A DNA stretch of 57,812 nucleotides from JAADCS01 sp964473735 (GTDB taxonomy: Bacteria; Hydrothermota; Hydrothermia; LBFQ01): NCBI GenBank assembly GCA_964473735.1, contig CAYYQD010000005.1, positions 1 to 57,812 on the forward strand, read 5' to 3'. Below are positions 1 through 8,234 of this stretch, one piece after another (positions within the stretch are counted from its first letter, which is position 1; every line of letters starts with the position of its first letter). Below the pieces are notes generated by a model. That model saw only the letters and a list, made by a program, of their open reading frames with translations, was not told the origin of the DNA and searched no databases. Position numbers and translations under genes: made by a program.

Positions 1-1
1 C

Positions 2-1708
2 TCACATCCCCCGTATCCCCTCGTGATGGGCCTTCCAGAGCATAGGGTATATATCTCCGCTTCGCATAAGCTCCTCGTGGGTCCCGCTCTCAACGGTCTT
101 CCCTCCCACCAGAACGTAGATCCTATCCGTGGATGCTATTGACGTAAGTCTATGGGAGGCGAGAACTATGCTCTTACCCAGCTCCCTCAAGCTTCGGACT
201 ACCCTCTCCTCCGTCTTAGAGTCAAGGGCAGAGAGGGACTCGTCCAGAAGTATCAGGGATGCAGGGCTCAGGAAGGCCCTCGCAAGCGCCAGTCTTTGCC
301 TCTGCCCACCGGACAACCCCACACCCCTCTCCCCTATGAGGGTGTTCAGACCTTCCGGCATACGTTTCACGTCCTCGTCCAGACCGGCCATCCTGAGGGC
401 CCACCACATCTCCTCCTCCGTTGCGTCCGGCTTCGCCACCTTCAGGTTCTCGGCTATGCTCATTGAAAAGACGAAGACCTCCTGAGGCACCAGTAGTACG
501 TGGGAGCGCAGGGAGGCGGTGGATACCTCCGTGTAGTCCAAACCGTTTATCAGGACCTTACCGGCCGATGGGAGATGGAACTTCACCAGAGTGTTGAGCA
601 GGACACTCTTACCCGCCCCTGTCGGCCCCGTTATCCCCACGAACTCCCCCTCCCGGACGACAACATCAACCTGCTTCAGGACGACGTGTCCTCCGACCTC
701 CACGCTGAGGCCATCTGCCTCAAGCTCCCTAAAGCCGTCAATCTCCACCTTACCGTCCTCTTTTAATGGGGGCTCTATAGATAGGTAGGCCTTTATCCTG
801 TCGTAGGAGGCGCTCCCTCTCTGCACCAGATTGGCGAACCACCCTAAGGCCACCATAGGCCAGATCATCATACCGATGTAGGAACTAAAGGCCACGTAAT
901 CTCCAAGGGATACGAGCCCCGTGGTCGTCATCCTGCCTCCCACCAGCAGGAGTATGGCCAGAGATACGTATGCCAGAGTGCTTATCGCCGGGTGGAACAG
1001 GCCGTCTATCACCGCGAACTGCAGGTTCAACCTGAGAAAGTTCTCCGAAATCTCGGAGTAGCGGTCGGTCAGTTTGAACCCCGTGTCGTACACCTTCACC
1101 ACCCTTATACCGCTCAATATGTCCCGCAGCCACTCCGTCAGGAGGCCGAAGAAGTCCTGCACCTCCCGAAACTTGCGGTGTATCAGGCGGCCCAGAATGA
1201 ACATCACCACTCCGATGAGGGGGAGGGGTACGACGACCATAGCCGTAAGGTTGGGAGAGATAAGGAGCATGGCCACTATTGAAAAGGTGGTGTATATGAT
1301 GAAGTCCGTAATAGCGACCATTCCCATACCCAAGGCCATGTTTATGGCCTGCAGGTCGTTCGTAAATAGGGCCATAACGTCTCCCGTCTTCATCGTACGG
1401 AAAAGGCCGGGGTCTAACTTCAGGGTATGGGAGAAAAGCTCGCTCCTTAGATTCTTCTCAAGGAGGCGGGAGGTACCTATGAAGAAGTACCTCCAGAAAA
1501 AACGCAGGAAAGAGAAGAAGAGGGCGACCCCGACTATGAAGGCCGCCCACCTCGGCACGGCAGCGTAATTTCCTACGTAGAGATCGTTCACCGCCCTACG
1601 TACGAACTGCGGGACGACCAGCTGCCCCAGGTCCACCACGAGCAAGATCAGAAAACCCGCAAAAACTCTCCTCCAGTGAGGTAGGAGGAGCCGCAGCAGG
1701 TTGGCCAA
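2..1708 (-). CDS. ABC exporter, fused membrane and ATPase domains
   Basis: A 568-residue half-transporter of the MsbA/multidrug exporter type. Residues 1-300 hold about six hydrophobic segments; the nucleotide-binding domain follows with Walker A GPTGAGKS at 361-368, signature LSGGQ at 465-469, Walker B LILLDE at 485-490 and the switch histidine in ASHR near 519. It would work as a dimer in the inner membrane, exporting a lipid, drug or peptide; the sequence does not say which. The start is a TTG three bases after the stop of the PLP enzyme gene, with GGGAG just upstream, so it is translated from the same message as that gene. Confidence 0.9.
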   Translation of the reverse strand: MANLLRLLLPHWRRVFAGFLILLVVDLGQLVVPQFVRRAVNDLYVGNYAAVPRWAAFIVGVALFFSFLRFFWRYFFIGTSRLLEKNLRSELFSHTLKLDPGLFRTMKTGDVMALFTNDLQAINMALGMGMVAITDFIIYTTFSIVAMLLISPNLTAMVVVPLPLIGVVMFILGRLIHRKFREVQDFFGLLTEWLRDILSGIRVVKVYDTGFKLTDRYSEISENFLRLNLQFAVIDGLFHPAISTLAYVSLAILLLVGGRMTTTGLVSLGDYVAFSSYIGMMIWPMVALGWFANLVQRGSASYDRIKAYLSIEPPLKEDGKVEIDGFRELEADGLSVEVGGHVVLKQVDVVVREGEFVGITGPTGAGKSVLLNTLVKFHLPSAGKVLINGLDYTEVSTASLRSHVLLVPQEVFVFSMSIAENLKVAKPDATEEEMWWALRMAGLDEDVKRMPEGLNTLIGERGVGLSGGQRQRLALARAFLSPASLILLDESLSALDSKTEERVVRSLRELGKSIVLASHRLTSIASTDRIYVLVGGKTVESGTHEELMRSGDIYPMLWKAHHEGIRGM

Positions 1709-1711
1709 CCT

Positions 1712-2911
1712 CTATCTCCCTACTTCGCTGGTGTGAAAGGCCTTCTTCAGGGCATTCTCAAGGTCCGCTATGAGGTCCTCCGCGTCCTCTATACCCACCG
1801 AGAGCCTGACCAGGTTGGCGGGGAAATCCGTCGTAGGGGACAGGGCGTGCGTGGTCAGTGCAGGGGAGGTGGCGAGGCTGTCCGTGTCTCCCAAGGATAC
1901 GGCGAAGTGGAACAGCTCAAGGGAGGTTATGAAGCGTTTGAGATGTTCTCTGGTGCCATCAAGGACGAAGGACACCATACCGGAGTACCCGTTCCTCATC
2001 TGCTTCCGCGCTATGTCGTGATACGGGAAGGAGGGAAGCCCGGGGTAATACACCTCAACCACCTCCGGCCGGCTCTCAAGGAACCGGGCCACTTTCAGGG
2101 CGTTCTCGGAATGCTTCCGCATACGTACGGCCAGAGTACGGAGCCCCCTCGCCGTCAGCCACGCGTTAAAGGGCTGCATAAGGGTACCGAACATCTTGGT
2201 GGTGTGGAGGAGCTCTTTTATAAAGTCCTCCTTTCCGACCACTACCCCACCTATGGTGTCCCCGTGGCCGTTTAGGTACTTCGTGCTACTGTGGAGGACG
2301 ACGTCAGCACCCCACTCTATGGGCCTCTGGTGGAAGGGCGTGGCGAAGGTGTTATCCACGACCAGGACGGCACCGTTCCCGTGGGCGAGACGCGCCGCCA
2401 GCTCCAGGTCGTAGACCGTCAGGGTAGGGTTGCCCGGGGTCTCCACGTAAGCCACCCTGTACCCCCCCTTCTCAAGGGTGTCGTAGAACTCATCTGGGCC
2501 GAGTACATCCACTCGTACCCCTAAGTGCTCTTGCAGATAAGCGAAAAGCTCTCCCGTTCCGCCGTATACGGGCTTAGAAGACACCATACGGTCCCCCGGC
2601 TTCAATAAGGTCAGGAGGGTGGTGCTTATGGCGGCCATTCCGGAGTTGAAGGCGATACCCGCCTCCGCCCCCTCCAGGAGGGCGACCTTGGCCCCAAGGT
2701 ACAGGGCGTTGGGATTGGAGACGCGGGAGTAGATGTGGTGATGCTCCTCACCGGTGAAGGCGCCGTAGGCTTCGTCCAGGGAGTCAAATATGAAGGTGGA
2801 GGTCTGATAGATGGGAAGGCGATGGGAGTTCAGGGATTTGTTCATGTAAGAGTCGGTCTTATGAAACCGCTCTTCGTCAAGTCCTCGTACGACTTTGGTA
2901 TCCTCATGCAT
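1712..2911 (-). CDS. Cys/Met-metabolism PLP-dependent enzyme
   Basis: A 399-residue trans-sulfuration family enzyme (cystathionine gamma-synthase / beta- or gamma-lyase / methionine gamma-lyase group). It shows the YSR motif at 61-63, the VVDNT PLP aspartate at 186 and the Schiff-base lysine 211 in SSTKYLNGHGD. The exact reaction within the family cannot be fixed by reading. The start ATG has an AAGGGGG Shine-Dalgarno, and a TATAAT (reverse of 2935-2940) lies about 23 bases upstream, so this gene, unlike most here, has a leader. It begins about 40 bases from the assembly gap and heads a two-gene operon with the ABC exporter. Confidence 0.9.
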   Translation of the reverse strand: MHEDTKVVRGLDEERFHKTDSYMNKSLNSHRLPIYQTSTFIFDSLDEAYGAFTGEEHHHIYSRVSNPNALYLGAKVALLEGAEAGIAFNSGMAAISTTLLTLLKPGDRMVSSKPVYGGTGELFAYLQEHLGVRVDVLGPDEFYDTLEKGGYRVAYVETPGNPTLTVYDLELAARLAHGNGAVLVVDNTFATPFHQRPIEWGADVVLHSSTKYLNGHGDTIGGVVVGKEDFIKELLHTTKMFGTLMQPFNAWLTARGLRTLAVRMRKHSENALKVARFLESRPEVVEVYYPGLPSFPYHDIARKQMRNGYSGMVSFVLDGTREHLKRFITSLELFHFAVSLGDTDSLATSPALTTHALSPTTDFPANLVRLSVGIEDAEDLIADLENALKKAFHTSEVGR

Positions 2912-2951
2912 AGTACCCCCTTGTTTTGCCAGTATTATACCGGCGAAAGGG

Positions 2952-3051
2952 NNNNNNNNNNNNNNNNNNNNNNNNNNNNNNNNNNNNNNNNNNNNNNNNN
3001 NNNNNNNNNNNNNNNNNNNNNNNNNNNNNNNNNNNNNNNNNNNNNNNNNNN
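2952..3051. other. assembly gap of 100 Ns
   Basis: An unbroken run of exactly 100 Ns, the default length for a gap of unknown size. Real sequence of unknown length, possibly including another gene or repeat, is missing between the PLP enzyme promoter and the thioredoxin region. Confidence 0.99.
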
Positions 3052-3341
3052 ACCCTCCTCTATGGCCTCGTCAATAGGGCAGAAACCCTATTCACCCACC
3101 GGAAATCGGCCCTCAAACCGTAATATAAACACGCAGGCTTACTTCCTGACATGCCGGACCCTCCCTACGCTCATGGCTCATTCCAGTACGATAGTACCTC
3201 CTACAACACCACCTTTAAGACGTACCAATGAGAGCGAAATGAGGCCCCTGTTATAGACAGATTGGTACCACTCTACCCGACAGCACTACTCCTCTGGCAT
3301 AGCGGCGTCCGAATCCAAAATTCCTGCGTTAAATTACCTTT
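3052..3341. other. non-coding stretch right of the assembly gap
   Basis: About 290 bases with no convincing gene. Frames crossing it rely on the Ns or have no family resemblance. It contains GGTACCACT at 3264-3272, the left arm of the palindromic repeat described at 16665-16702, but the right arm is not recognisable. No tRNA or strong hairpin seen. Confidence 0.6.
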
Positions 3342-3650
3342 CTATCCCCTTACCTCCTCAAGGGCCTTCTTATAAACGTGCTTCGGCTTCGCCCCTACGA
3401 TCCTCTTGACTTCCTGTCCGTCCTTGAAGAAAAGTATCGTCGGGATACTGACTACACCCAGCTCCATCGGAACCTCGGGATGCTCGTCCGTGTTCAACCT
3501 TATGAACTTGACATCGTCGTAAGCCTTAGAGAGCTCGTGCAGGTAGGGTTCAATGGCCTTACACGGACGGCACCAATCCGCCCACAGGTCTACGACGACT
3601 ACTCCCTCCTTTATCTCCTCCCAGAACTGTCTGGCATCAACGTCCTTCAT
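3342..3650 (-). CDS. trxA: thioredoxin
   Basis: A 102-residue single-domain thioredoxin with the active site WCRPC (cysteines 27 and 30) and the cis-proline loop SIPT. The usual Gly of CGPC is Arg here, a variant seen in some thioredoxins. It is cytoplasmic, with no signal peptide, and reduces protein disulfides. The start ATG lies seven bases after a TAGAAT box (reverse of 3658-3663) with no Shine-Dalgarno, so the message is probably leaderless. It is divergent from coaX, only 53 bases away. Confidence 0.93.
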   Translation of the reverse strand: MKDVDARQFWEEIKEGVVVVDLWADWCRPCKAIEPYLHELSKAYDDVKFIRLNTDEHPEVPMELGVVSIPTILFFKDGQEVKRIVGAKPKHVYKKALEEVRG

Positions 3651-3657
3651 GGTTGGT

Positions 3658-3697
3658 ATTCTAATCCGGAGTACCTTCCCCTTTCACGGGGTATAAT
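3658..3697. promoter_or_regulatory. divergent leaderless promoters trxA / coaX
   Basis: Two -10 boxes face away from each other: TAGAAT on the minus strand (3658-3663), 7 nt before the trxA ATG, and TATAAT on the plus strand (3692-3697), 6 nt before the coaX TTG. Transcription starting about 7 nt downstream of either box would begin at or next to the start codon. The minus-strand box has TGAAAG at a 17-base spacing (3681-3686) as a possible -35; the plus-strand -35 is not evident. Confidence 0.65.
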
Positions 3698-3703
3698 TTC
3701 CCC

Positions 3704-4360
3704 TTGTACCTGGTCGTGGATGCCGGAAATACCTACGTGAAATTCGGTCTCTTTAAGGGTAGCAGGCTCGCTCTGAAGATAACCACCACCTACGACCTCC
3801 TCCCCGCGGCGGGGCAGCACGTGGCTTCGTTAGGGTACGATAGAGGATTGCTCATCTCCGTAGCCTACGAGCTGAACGACTACATTTTAAGACACCTCCC
3901 CAAAACCGTCCCCCTGATACCCTCAAGGCTGAAGGTACCTACGGAGTACTCCCTAAAGACACTGGGACCCGACAGGTTGGCGGCGGCGTACCCCTTCATA
4001 GCCCGGGGGGATAGCGCCATCGTGGCCGTGTGCGGTACGGCCATAACCGTCAACGTCGTGAAAGCGGGGGTGTTCTTGGGGGGTCCAATATTTCCATCCT
4101 TTAGAAAGCTCAAGTTCGCCTACCTATCTCTCTCCATGATGGGCCGCAGGCTACATCCGGACAGCCGTAGAGCCATAGGGGACGGAATAAGGTACGCCGT
4201 TTTGGGTGGAGTCAGGGAGGTGATGAGGGATATGGAGAGAAGGTACGGCATAAGGAGGAAGTTCCTGACCGGTGGGTGCGCCCACGAACTGAAGGTGGGG
4301 GGTAAGATAGTGCCGGACCTGATCCTCTTAGGGGGCAGGATGCTCATGGACAGGATATAA
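3704..4360 (+). CDS. coaX: type III pantothenate kinase
   Basis: A 218-residue ASKHA-fold kinase that phosphorylates pantothenate in the first step of coenzyme A synthesis. Visible motifs are DAGNT at 6-10 (phosphate-1 loop), GPDRLAAAY, CGTAITV (second phosphate loop) and TGGCAHEL near the end. The glycine-rich segment reads GGPIFPS where the family usually has GGxIAPG, and the protein is somewhat shorter than the usual 250 or so residues. The start is a TTG 6 nt after TATAAT, without ribosome-binding site. htpX follows 19 bases later with its own promoter. Confidence 0.85.
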   Translation: MYLVVDAGNTYVKFGLFKGSRLALKITTTYDLLPAAGQHVASLGYDRGLLISVAYELNDYILRHLPKTVPLIPSRLKVPTEYSLKTLGPDRLAAAYPFIARGDSAIVAVCGTAITVNVVKAGVFLGGPIFPSFRKLKFAYLSLSMMGRRLHPDSRRAIGDGIRYAVLGGVREVMRDMERRYGIRRKFLTGGCAHELKVGGKIVPDLILLGGRMLMDRI

Positions 4361-4366
4361 CGGCCT

Positions 4367-4372
4367 TACAAT
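4367..4372 (+). promoter_or_regulatory. -10 box of htpX (TACAAT)
   Basis: TACAAT 7 nt upstream of the htpX ATG in the 19-base gap after coaX, with no Shine-Dalgarno between box and start. It fits the leaderless pattern seen across the window. Confidence 0.5.
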
Positions 4373-4379
4373 TGTAGGT

Positions 4380-5246
4380 ATGCTGGCGAATACCCTTAAG
4401 ACCTTCGTACTACTCCTGACACTAACCCTCATTCTGGTCTTCCTTGGAGATTACTTTGGCGGCTCTACGGGGGGCCTCATAGCTCTGGTGTTCGCCGCCC
4501 TCCTGAACTTCGCCTCGTGGTACTACTCCGACAGGATAGCCGTCGCCTCCGTGGGGGCGAGGGAGGTGAGCAGGGAGGAGGCCCCGGAGCTTCACGCCTT
4601 AGTTGAGGAGGTGTCAGCGGCCGCCGGCCTACCCAAACCGAGGGTGTATGTGGCCCCCATCCCCCAGCCCAACGCCTTCGCCACAGGAAGGGATCCCAAA
4701 CACTCCGCCGTGGTATTCACGGAGGGGATACTCCGGCTTCTGAACCGCAGGGAGTTGAAGGGGGTCATAGGACACGAGTTAGCCCACATAAAGAACCGGG
4801 ACATACTGATAATGTCCGTGGTGGCCACTGTGGCCGGGGCCATAATGTTCCTGGTGGATATGCTCCGATGGGCCGCCATCTTCGGCTTCGGGGGTAGGGA
4901 CAGGGACAGGGGAAACCCCTTAGTTCTCTTAGGTATGCTTATAGTACTCCCCATAGTCGTCCTCCTCATAAGGCTGGCCATATCCCGGGCGAGGGAGTAT
5001 CTCGCCGACTACTACGGGGCGAAGTTCATCAAGGATCCGGAGGCCCTCGCCAGCGCCCTTGAGAAGCTGGCCCTGGGCGTTCAGGCCGTTCCGGCCGAGG
5101 TCCCCCAGCACATGTCCCACATGTTCATAGTGAATCCCTTCTCCGGGGGCTTCTTGGCGGAGCTCCTCTCCACCCACCCGCCGGTTGAGAAGAGGATAAA
5201 GCGCCTGCGGGAGCTGGCCAGCGACCCCTCCTTCTTCCTATCTTAG
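4380..5246 (+). CDS. htpX: membrane zinc protease HtpX
   Basis: A 288-residue M48 family metalloprotease of inner-membrane quality control. Two N-terminal membrane segments (about 7-24 and 30-46) are followed by the zinc motif HELAH at 132-136, two more membrane segments (about 146-165 and 182-200) and the third zinc ligand in REYLAD (Glu206). The C-terminal HPPVEKRI is typical of the family. Length and topology match standard HtpX. The gene end overlaps the convergent glycosyltransferase by four bases. Confidence 0.95.
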   Translation: MLANTLKTFVLLLTLTLILVFLGDYFGGSTGGLIALVFAALLNFASWYYSDRIAVASVGAREVSREEAPELHALVEEVSAAAGLPKPRVYVAPIPQPNAFATGRDPKHSAVVFTEGILRLLNRRELKGVIGHELAHIKNRDILIMSVVATVAGAIMFLVDMLRWAAIFGFGGRDRDRGNPLVLLGMLIVLPIVVLLIRLAISRAREYLADYYGAKFIKDPEALASALEKLALGVQAVPAEVPQHMSHMFIVNPFSGGFLAELLSTHPPVEKRIKRLRELASDPSFFLS

Positions 5247-6094
5247 GGCATCAGTGCCCGTACCAGCCCCCTTATGGCGATACCGTCTAGGCCGTGTTTG
5301 AGGCTCTTCAGGGCGTACTTCAGGGCCTTGGAGCGCACCTTCCTTCGGCCAAAGCGGTAGGAGAGGGCGCCGTAGAGGTGGGCCTTAACCCTCCTGAGGA
5401 GCCTGCCATCTAAGTACCCGGAAAGTACGTCTATAAGGGTGGAGTACCTCCCCTCAACCTCGTCCGTCTGGCGGGCCCTCAGGCTGTCCTCCCTGTTCTG
5501 GTAGTGTATCAGGCCGGGAAAGTCGTGGAAGTGCAGGAGACCTCTTACGACCAATCTCACGGACAGCTCCCAGTCCTCAAGGAGGGTCAGTCTCTCGTTG
5601 AAACCTCCGACCTTCAGGAAGACTTCCCTCCGTACTACGAGGGCCCCCACCTGAACGACCACCCCATCCCGGGCGAAGGGGAAGAGTATCCTATCGCGGA
5701 GGGGTCTGTCCGATGGGGGATAGGCTAAGCCCAGAGTCTTACCCGTACGGGCATCCACCACCACCACGTTGGAGAAGGTGGCCCCGTACCCTCGCCGCAG
5801 TATCTCCTCCACCTGCGTGTCCAGCTTGCCCGGAGGGAACTCGTCGTCGTCGTCAAGGAAGGCGAGGAGAGGGGCGTCCGTCATTCCGGCGAGGCGGTTC
5901 CTTATGAGGGAGGGGTTGCCGGTGTGGGGAAAGCGCACCACCTTAACCTTGGGTAGGTCCAACCTAACCGGAGGGGTGCTCCCATCGTCCCCCACCAGTA
6001 CCTCAACGTTCAGATCGCTTCGCAGGGCGCTCTCAACCGCCCTTCTGACCTCTTCCGGACGGTTGTACGTGGGTATGAGTACGGCTACCCTCAA
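5243..6094 (-). CDS. family 2 glycosyltransferase
   Basis: A 283-residue GT-A fold transferase. It begins with IPTYNRP at 7-13, has GDDGST at 35-40 and the metal/nucleotide-sugar region LDDDDE at 80-85; the C-terminal part is basic and helical. It should transfer a sugar from a nucleotide donor in cell-surface polysaccharide or protein glycosylation; donor and acceptor are unknown. It overlaps the upstream LVIVD gene by four bases (ATGA-type), so the two are cotranscribed. Confidence 0.85.
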   Translation of the reverse strand: MRVAVLIPTYNRPEEVRRAVESALRSDLNVEVLVGDDGSTPPVRLDLPKVKVVRFPHTGNPSLIRNRLAGMTDAPLLAFLDDDDEFPPGKLDTQVEEILRRGYGATFSNVVVVDARTGKTLGLAYPPSDRPLRDRILFPFARDGVVVQVGALVVRREVFLKVGGFNERLTLLEDWELSVRLVVRGLLHFHDFPGLIHYQNREDSLRARQTDEVEGRYSTLIDVLSGYLDGRLLRRVKAHLYGALSYRFGRRKVRSKALKYALKSLKHGLDGIAIRGLVRALMP

Positions 6095-7044
6095 CGGAGG
6101 AACTTATAGACCACCATCCCCCTGCGGGAGGCGGCGTAGATGTAATCCCCGCTCACCACTATGTCAAAGACGTAGTCCCCCTTGTATATCGGGGGCCTGT
6201 ACCGGGCCACCTCCATCTTCCGGAAGGGGTCCACGACGCTCACCCCCCCGTCCCCGAAGGCCACGAAGATGAGCTTATTGATGGCCCTGACGTTGAGGGC
6301 GGAGCCCGGACCCTTGGCCCATCTAATCTCCCTGGGGGATGAGGGGTCGCTGACGTCAAAGAGCTGGACCCCGTTCCTCCCTAAGGCCACGTACGCTACA
6401 CCCCCTTCCACATCTACGCTTATGGCGAAGCCTCTCGTGGATGCCTGACCGACGAACTTAGGCCTCCGTGGGTTGGATACGTCGTAAATCTTCAGACCTC
6501 CCCTACCCGCCGCTACGTACGCGTACTTTCCCTTCACGGTTATACCCCGGGCGAAACCCCCGGTATTAGTCAGGCTCACGAGCCTCGGACGTCTCGGGTT
6601 GGCTATGCTAACTATGGCGAATCCGGAATCCCCGACGGTGGCGTAAAGGTAGTTCCCCCTCCTGATCACCTCCATGGTCGTATCCGGAAGGTGCAGGCTG
6701 TATATCTCGGATGCGGTGTTGGGGTTGGAGACGTTGAAAACGGATATGCCCTTGTACCCGTGCCCGACGTACAGGTAGTTCCCCTTTACGGCCACACCCA
6801 GAGGCATGTTGGAGGTGGTTATGGTGGCCTCCCGGTACAGACTCTCGGGTTTGGAGACGTCTATCACGTAGATCCGACGTAGAGAAGTCAGGTACGCGTA
6901 GCGTCCCTTGACGGATAGGGCGAAGCAAGGAGTGGCGAGCCTCAACCTCTTGACCAGCGTCATGTTGAGGGAGTCGGGCTTGTACTTGTTCTGGGACAGG
7001 GTGTCCCCACCCCATACCTGCGCGATCAGGCCCATCAGAAACAT
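6091..7044 (-). CDS. secreted LVIVD-repeat beta-propeller
   Basis: A 317-residue protein built from about seven repeats of roughly 42 residues, each with a pattern like YAYVAxGxxGLxIYDVSNP, the LVIVD repeat that forms an extracellular beta-propeller. The N terminus is a short hydrophobic stretch, MFLMGLIAQVWGG, without basic residues. The function of such propellers is mostly unknown; surface adhesion or scaffolding is likely. The start is placed by TAAAAT (reverse of 7052-7057) 7 nt upstream. The first gene of a two-gene unit with the glycosyltransferase. Confidence 0.85.
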   Translation of the reverse strand: MFLMGLIAQVWGGDTLSQNKYKPDSLNMTLVKRLRLATPCFALSVKGRYAYLTSLRRIYVIDVSKPESLYREATITTSNMPLGVAVKGNYLYVGHGYKGISVFNVSNPNTASEIYSLHLPDTTMEVIRRGNYLYATVGDSGFAIVSIANPRRPRLVSLTNTGGFARGITVKGKYAYVAAGRGGLKIYDVSNPRRPKFVGQASTRGFAISVDVEGGVAYVALGRNGVQLFDVSDPSSPREIRWAKGPGSALNVRAINKLIFVAFGDGGVSVVDPFRKMEVARYRPPIYKGDYVFDIVVSGDYIYAASRRGMVVYKFLR

Positions 7045-7051
7045 AGCGTCT

Positions 7052-7081
7052 ATTTTAACGCCGCCTTCCCGTCCTTAGAAT
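7052..7081. promoter_or_regulatory. interlocked divergent promoters, LVIVD gene / tsaE
   Basis: Only 42 bases separate the two starts. Minus-strand TAAAAT (7052-7057) is 7 nt before the LVIVD ATG; plus-strand TAGAAT (7076-7081) is 5 nt before the tsaE GTG. With a 17-base spacer the -35 of the plus promoter falls on 7053-7058 and that of the minus promoter on 7075-7080: each -10 box sits where the -35 of the other would be. Confidence 0.6.
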
Positions 7082-7086
7082 TCCCC

Positions 7087-7491
7087 GTGCGTTTCATAAC
7101 CCGCTCCCCGGAGGAGACGGAACTTTTGGGAGAGTACGTATTCTGCCGCTTCAGGAGGTACCGCACCTTCCTGCTCTACGGGGAGATGGGAAGCGGAAAG
7201 ACGACCTTCGTGCGCGGGTTCGTCAGGGGAGCCGGGTACGAGGGGGTGCGCAGCCCCACCTTCACTATGATAACCGTCTATCCCGCGCCGACAGGCAGGA
7301 TCCACCACGTTGACCTGTACAGACTACGGGGGGAGGAGGACTTCTACACTCTGGGACTCTTGGACGTCGTGGGAAGGGAGACGGTGGTGGTTGAGTGGCC
7401 GGAGAACCTCCCAGTGAGGTTAAACGGCGTTGAGGTACGGATAACGATGTTGAACGAGGACGTAAGGGAGGTGAGCATCACGCTGCCGTAA
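7087..7491 (+). CDS. tsaE: tRNA t6A-synthesis ATPase TsaE
   Basis: A 134-residue P-loop protein that drives the TsaB-TsaD-TsaE complex making threonylcarbamoyl-adenosine at tRNA position 37. Walker A is GEMGSGKT at 32-39; the family motifs SPTFT (57-61), HVDLYRL (74-80) and VEWPENL follow. Length is near the family norm. The start is GTG 5 nt after a TAGAAT box, leaderless type. The TAA stop is also the first three bases of the -10 box of the next gene. Confidence 0.93.
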   Translation: MRFITRSPEETELLGEYVFCRFRRYRTFLLYGEMGSGKTTFVRGFVRGAGYEGVRSPTFTMITVYPAPTGRIHHVDLYRLRGEEDFYTLGLLDVVGRETVVVEWPENLPVRLNGVEVRITMLNEDVREVSITLP

Positions 7492-7494
7492 AAT
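7489..7494 (+). promoter_or_regulatory. -10 box TAAAAT sharing the tsaE stop codon
   Basis: TAAAAT 8 nt before the ATG of the barrel protein. Its first three bases are the TAA stop of tsaE, so one triplet ends one gene and starts the promoter of the next. Confidence 0.55.
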
Positions 7495-7502
7495 ACGCTC
7501 TT

Positions 7503-8231
7503 ATGCTGTACCTCTATCCCCTCTTTCAGTTCGGAACGGTTTCCCTTACCCACTACAACCTATGGGTTGAGGAAGTGAGGAAGAACGGCTACGACATCCC
7601 CTACCAGAGGGCGGGCATGGGTTTCGGTCTCGGGATGGGTGCCAGAGTAATTTACCTTGAAGTAGGAATAGAACCGTCCGTCTTTTATACCTCCTCCAGT
7701 GCCAAAGTCGTGGATACGTCCTACGGAGCAACGGGACTCTATCTCCGCAGACACACCCTTACCAACTTCCTCTTCGCCCTACCCGTTGCCCTGTCTTACC
7801 CTCTGACGGAGTCCTTCAACCTGTACGCGGGTGTTCGTATCCTCATGGGTTTCTCCAGTCTATCCGTTTACGATTCAACCCACGTAACGGTGTTAGGGGG
7901 CCACGTATGGGTAGTAGATGACGCCTCCATGTCAAAGGCCTCTATGGGCATGGGGATGGCGATAGGAGGGGACGTGAAGGTCAGCGACCGGCTGGCCCTC
8001 ACCGTGCGCCTCGGGTACGACGTCCTTTCTTTCACCGGATACGAGGGAGAGCATGAAATAAGGTCCTCCGACGGCTCAGCAACCCGTAAGACGGCCTACT
8101 GGATCTTCAACACGAAAAACAACGCCATATACGTCAATAACGACCCGCCCGGTAAGGACGAGATATACGCCAAGGAGGACCTTAACGGTGTAAGGTTCGG
8201 TCTGGGCGTAAAGTTCTTCGTTGGGAGGTGA
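7503..8231 (+). CDS. predicted outer-membrane beta-barrel protein
   Basis: A 242-residue protein without a recognised family. It has alternating hydrophobic/polar segments typical of beta-strands (for example AGMGFGLGMGARVIYLEVG and the terminal RFGLGVKFFVGR), many Tyr, Gly and Ser, and no long helices, which suggests a small 8-12 strand barrel in the outer membrane. The N terminus MLYLYPLFQFG is a very short hydrophobic stretch. The start follows TAAAAT by 8 nt. purD follows after three bases, so they form one operon with the VOC protein. Confidence 0.65.
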   Translation: MLYLYPLFQFGTVSLTHYNLWVEEVRKNGYDIPYQRAGMGFGLGMGARVIYLEVGIEPSVFYTSSSAKVVDTSYGATGLYLRRHTLTNFLFALPVALSYPLTESFNLYAGVRILMGFSSLSVYDSTHVTVLGGHVWVVDDASMSKASMGMGMAIGGDVKVSDRLALTVRLGYDVLSFTGYEGEHEIRSSDGSATRKTAYWIFNTKNNAIYVNNDPPGKDEIYAKEDLNGVRFGLGVKFFVGR

Positions 8232-8234
8232 GGG

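Noticed and set aside
2735..3256. Open frame running through the assembly gap
   Set aside because: It depends on Ns and is antisense to the PLP enzyme.
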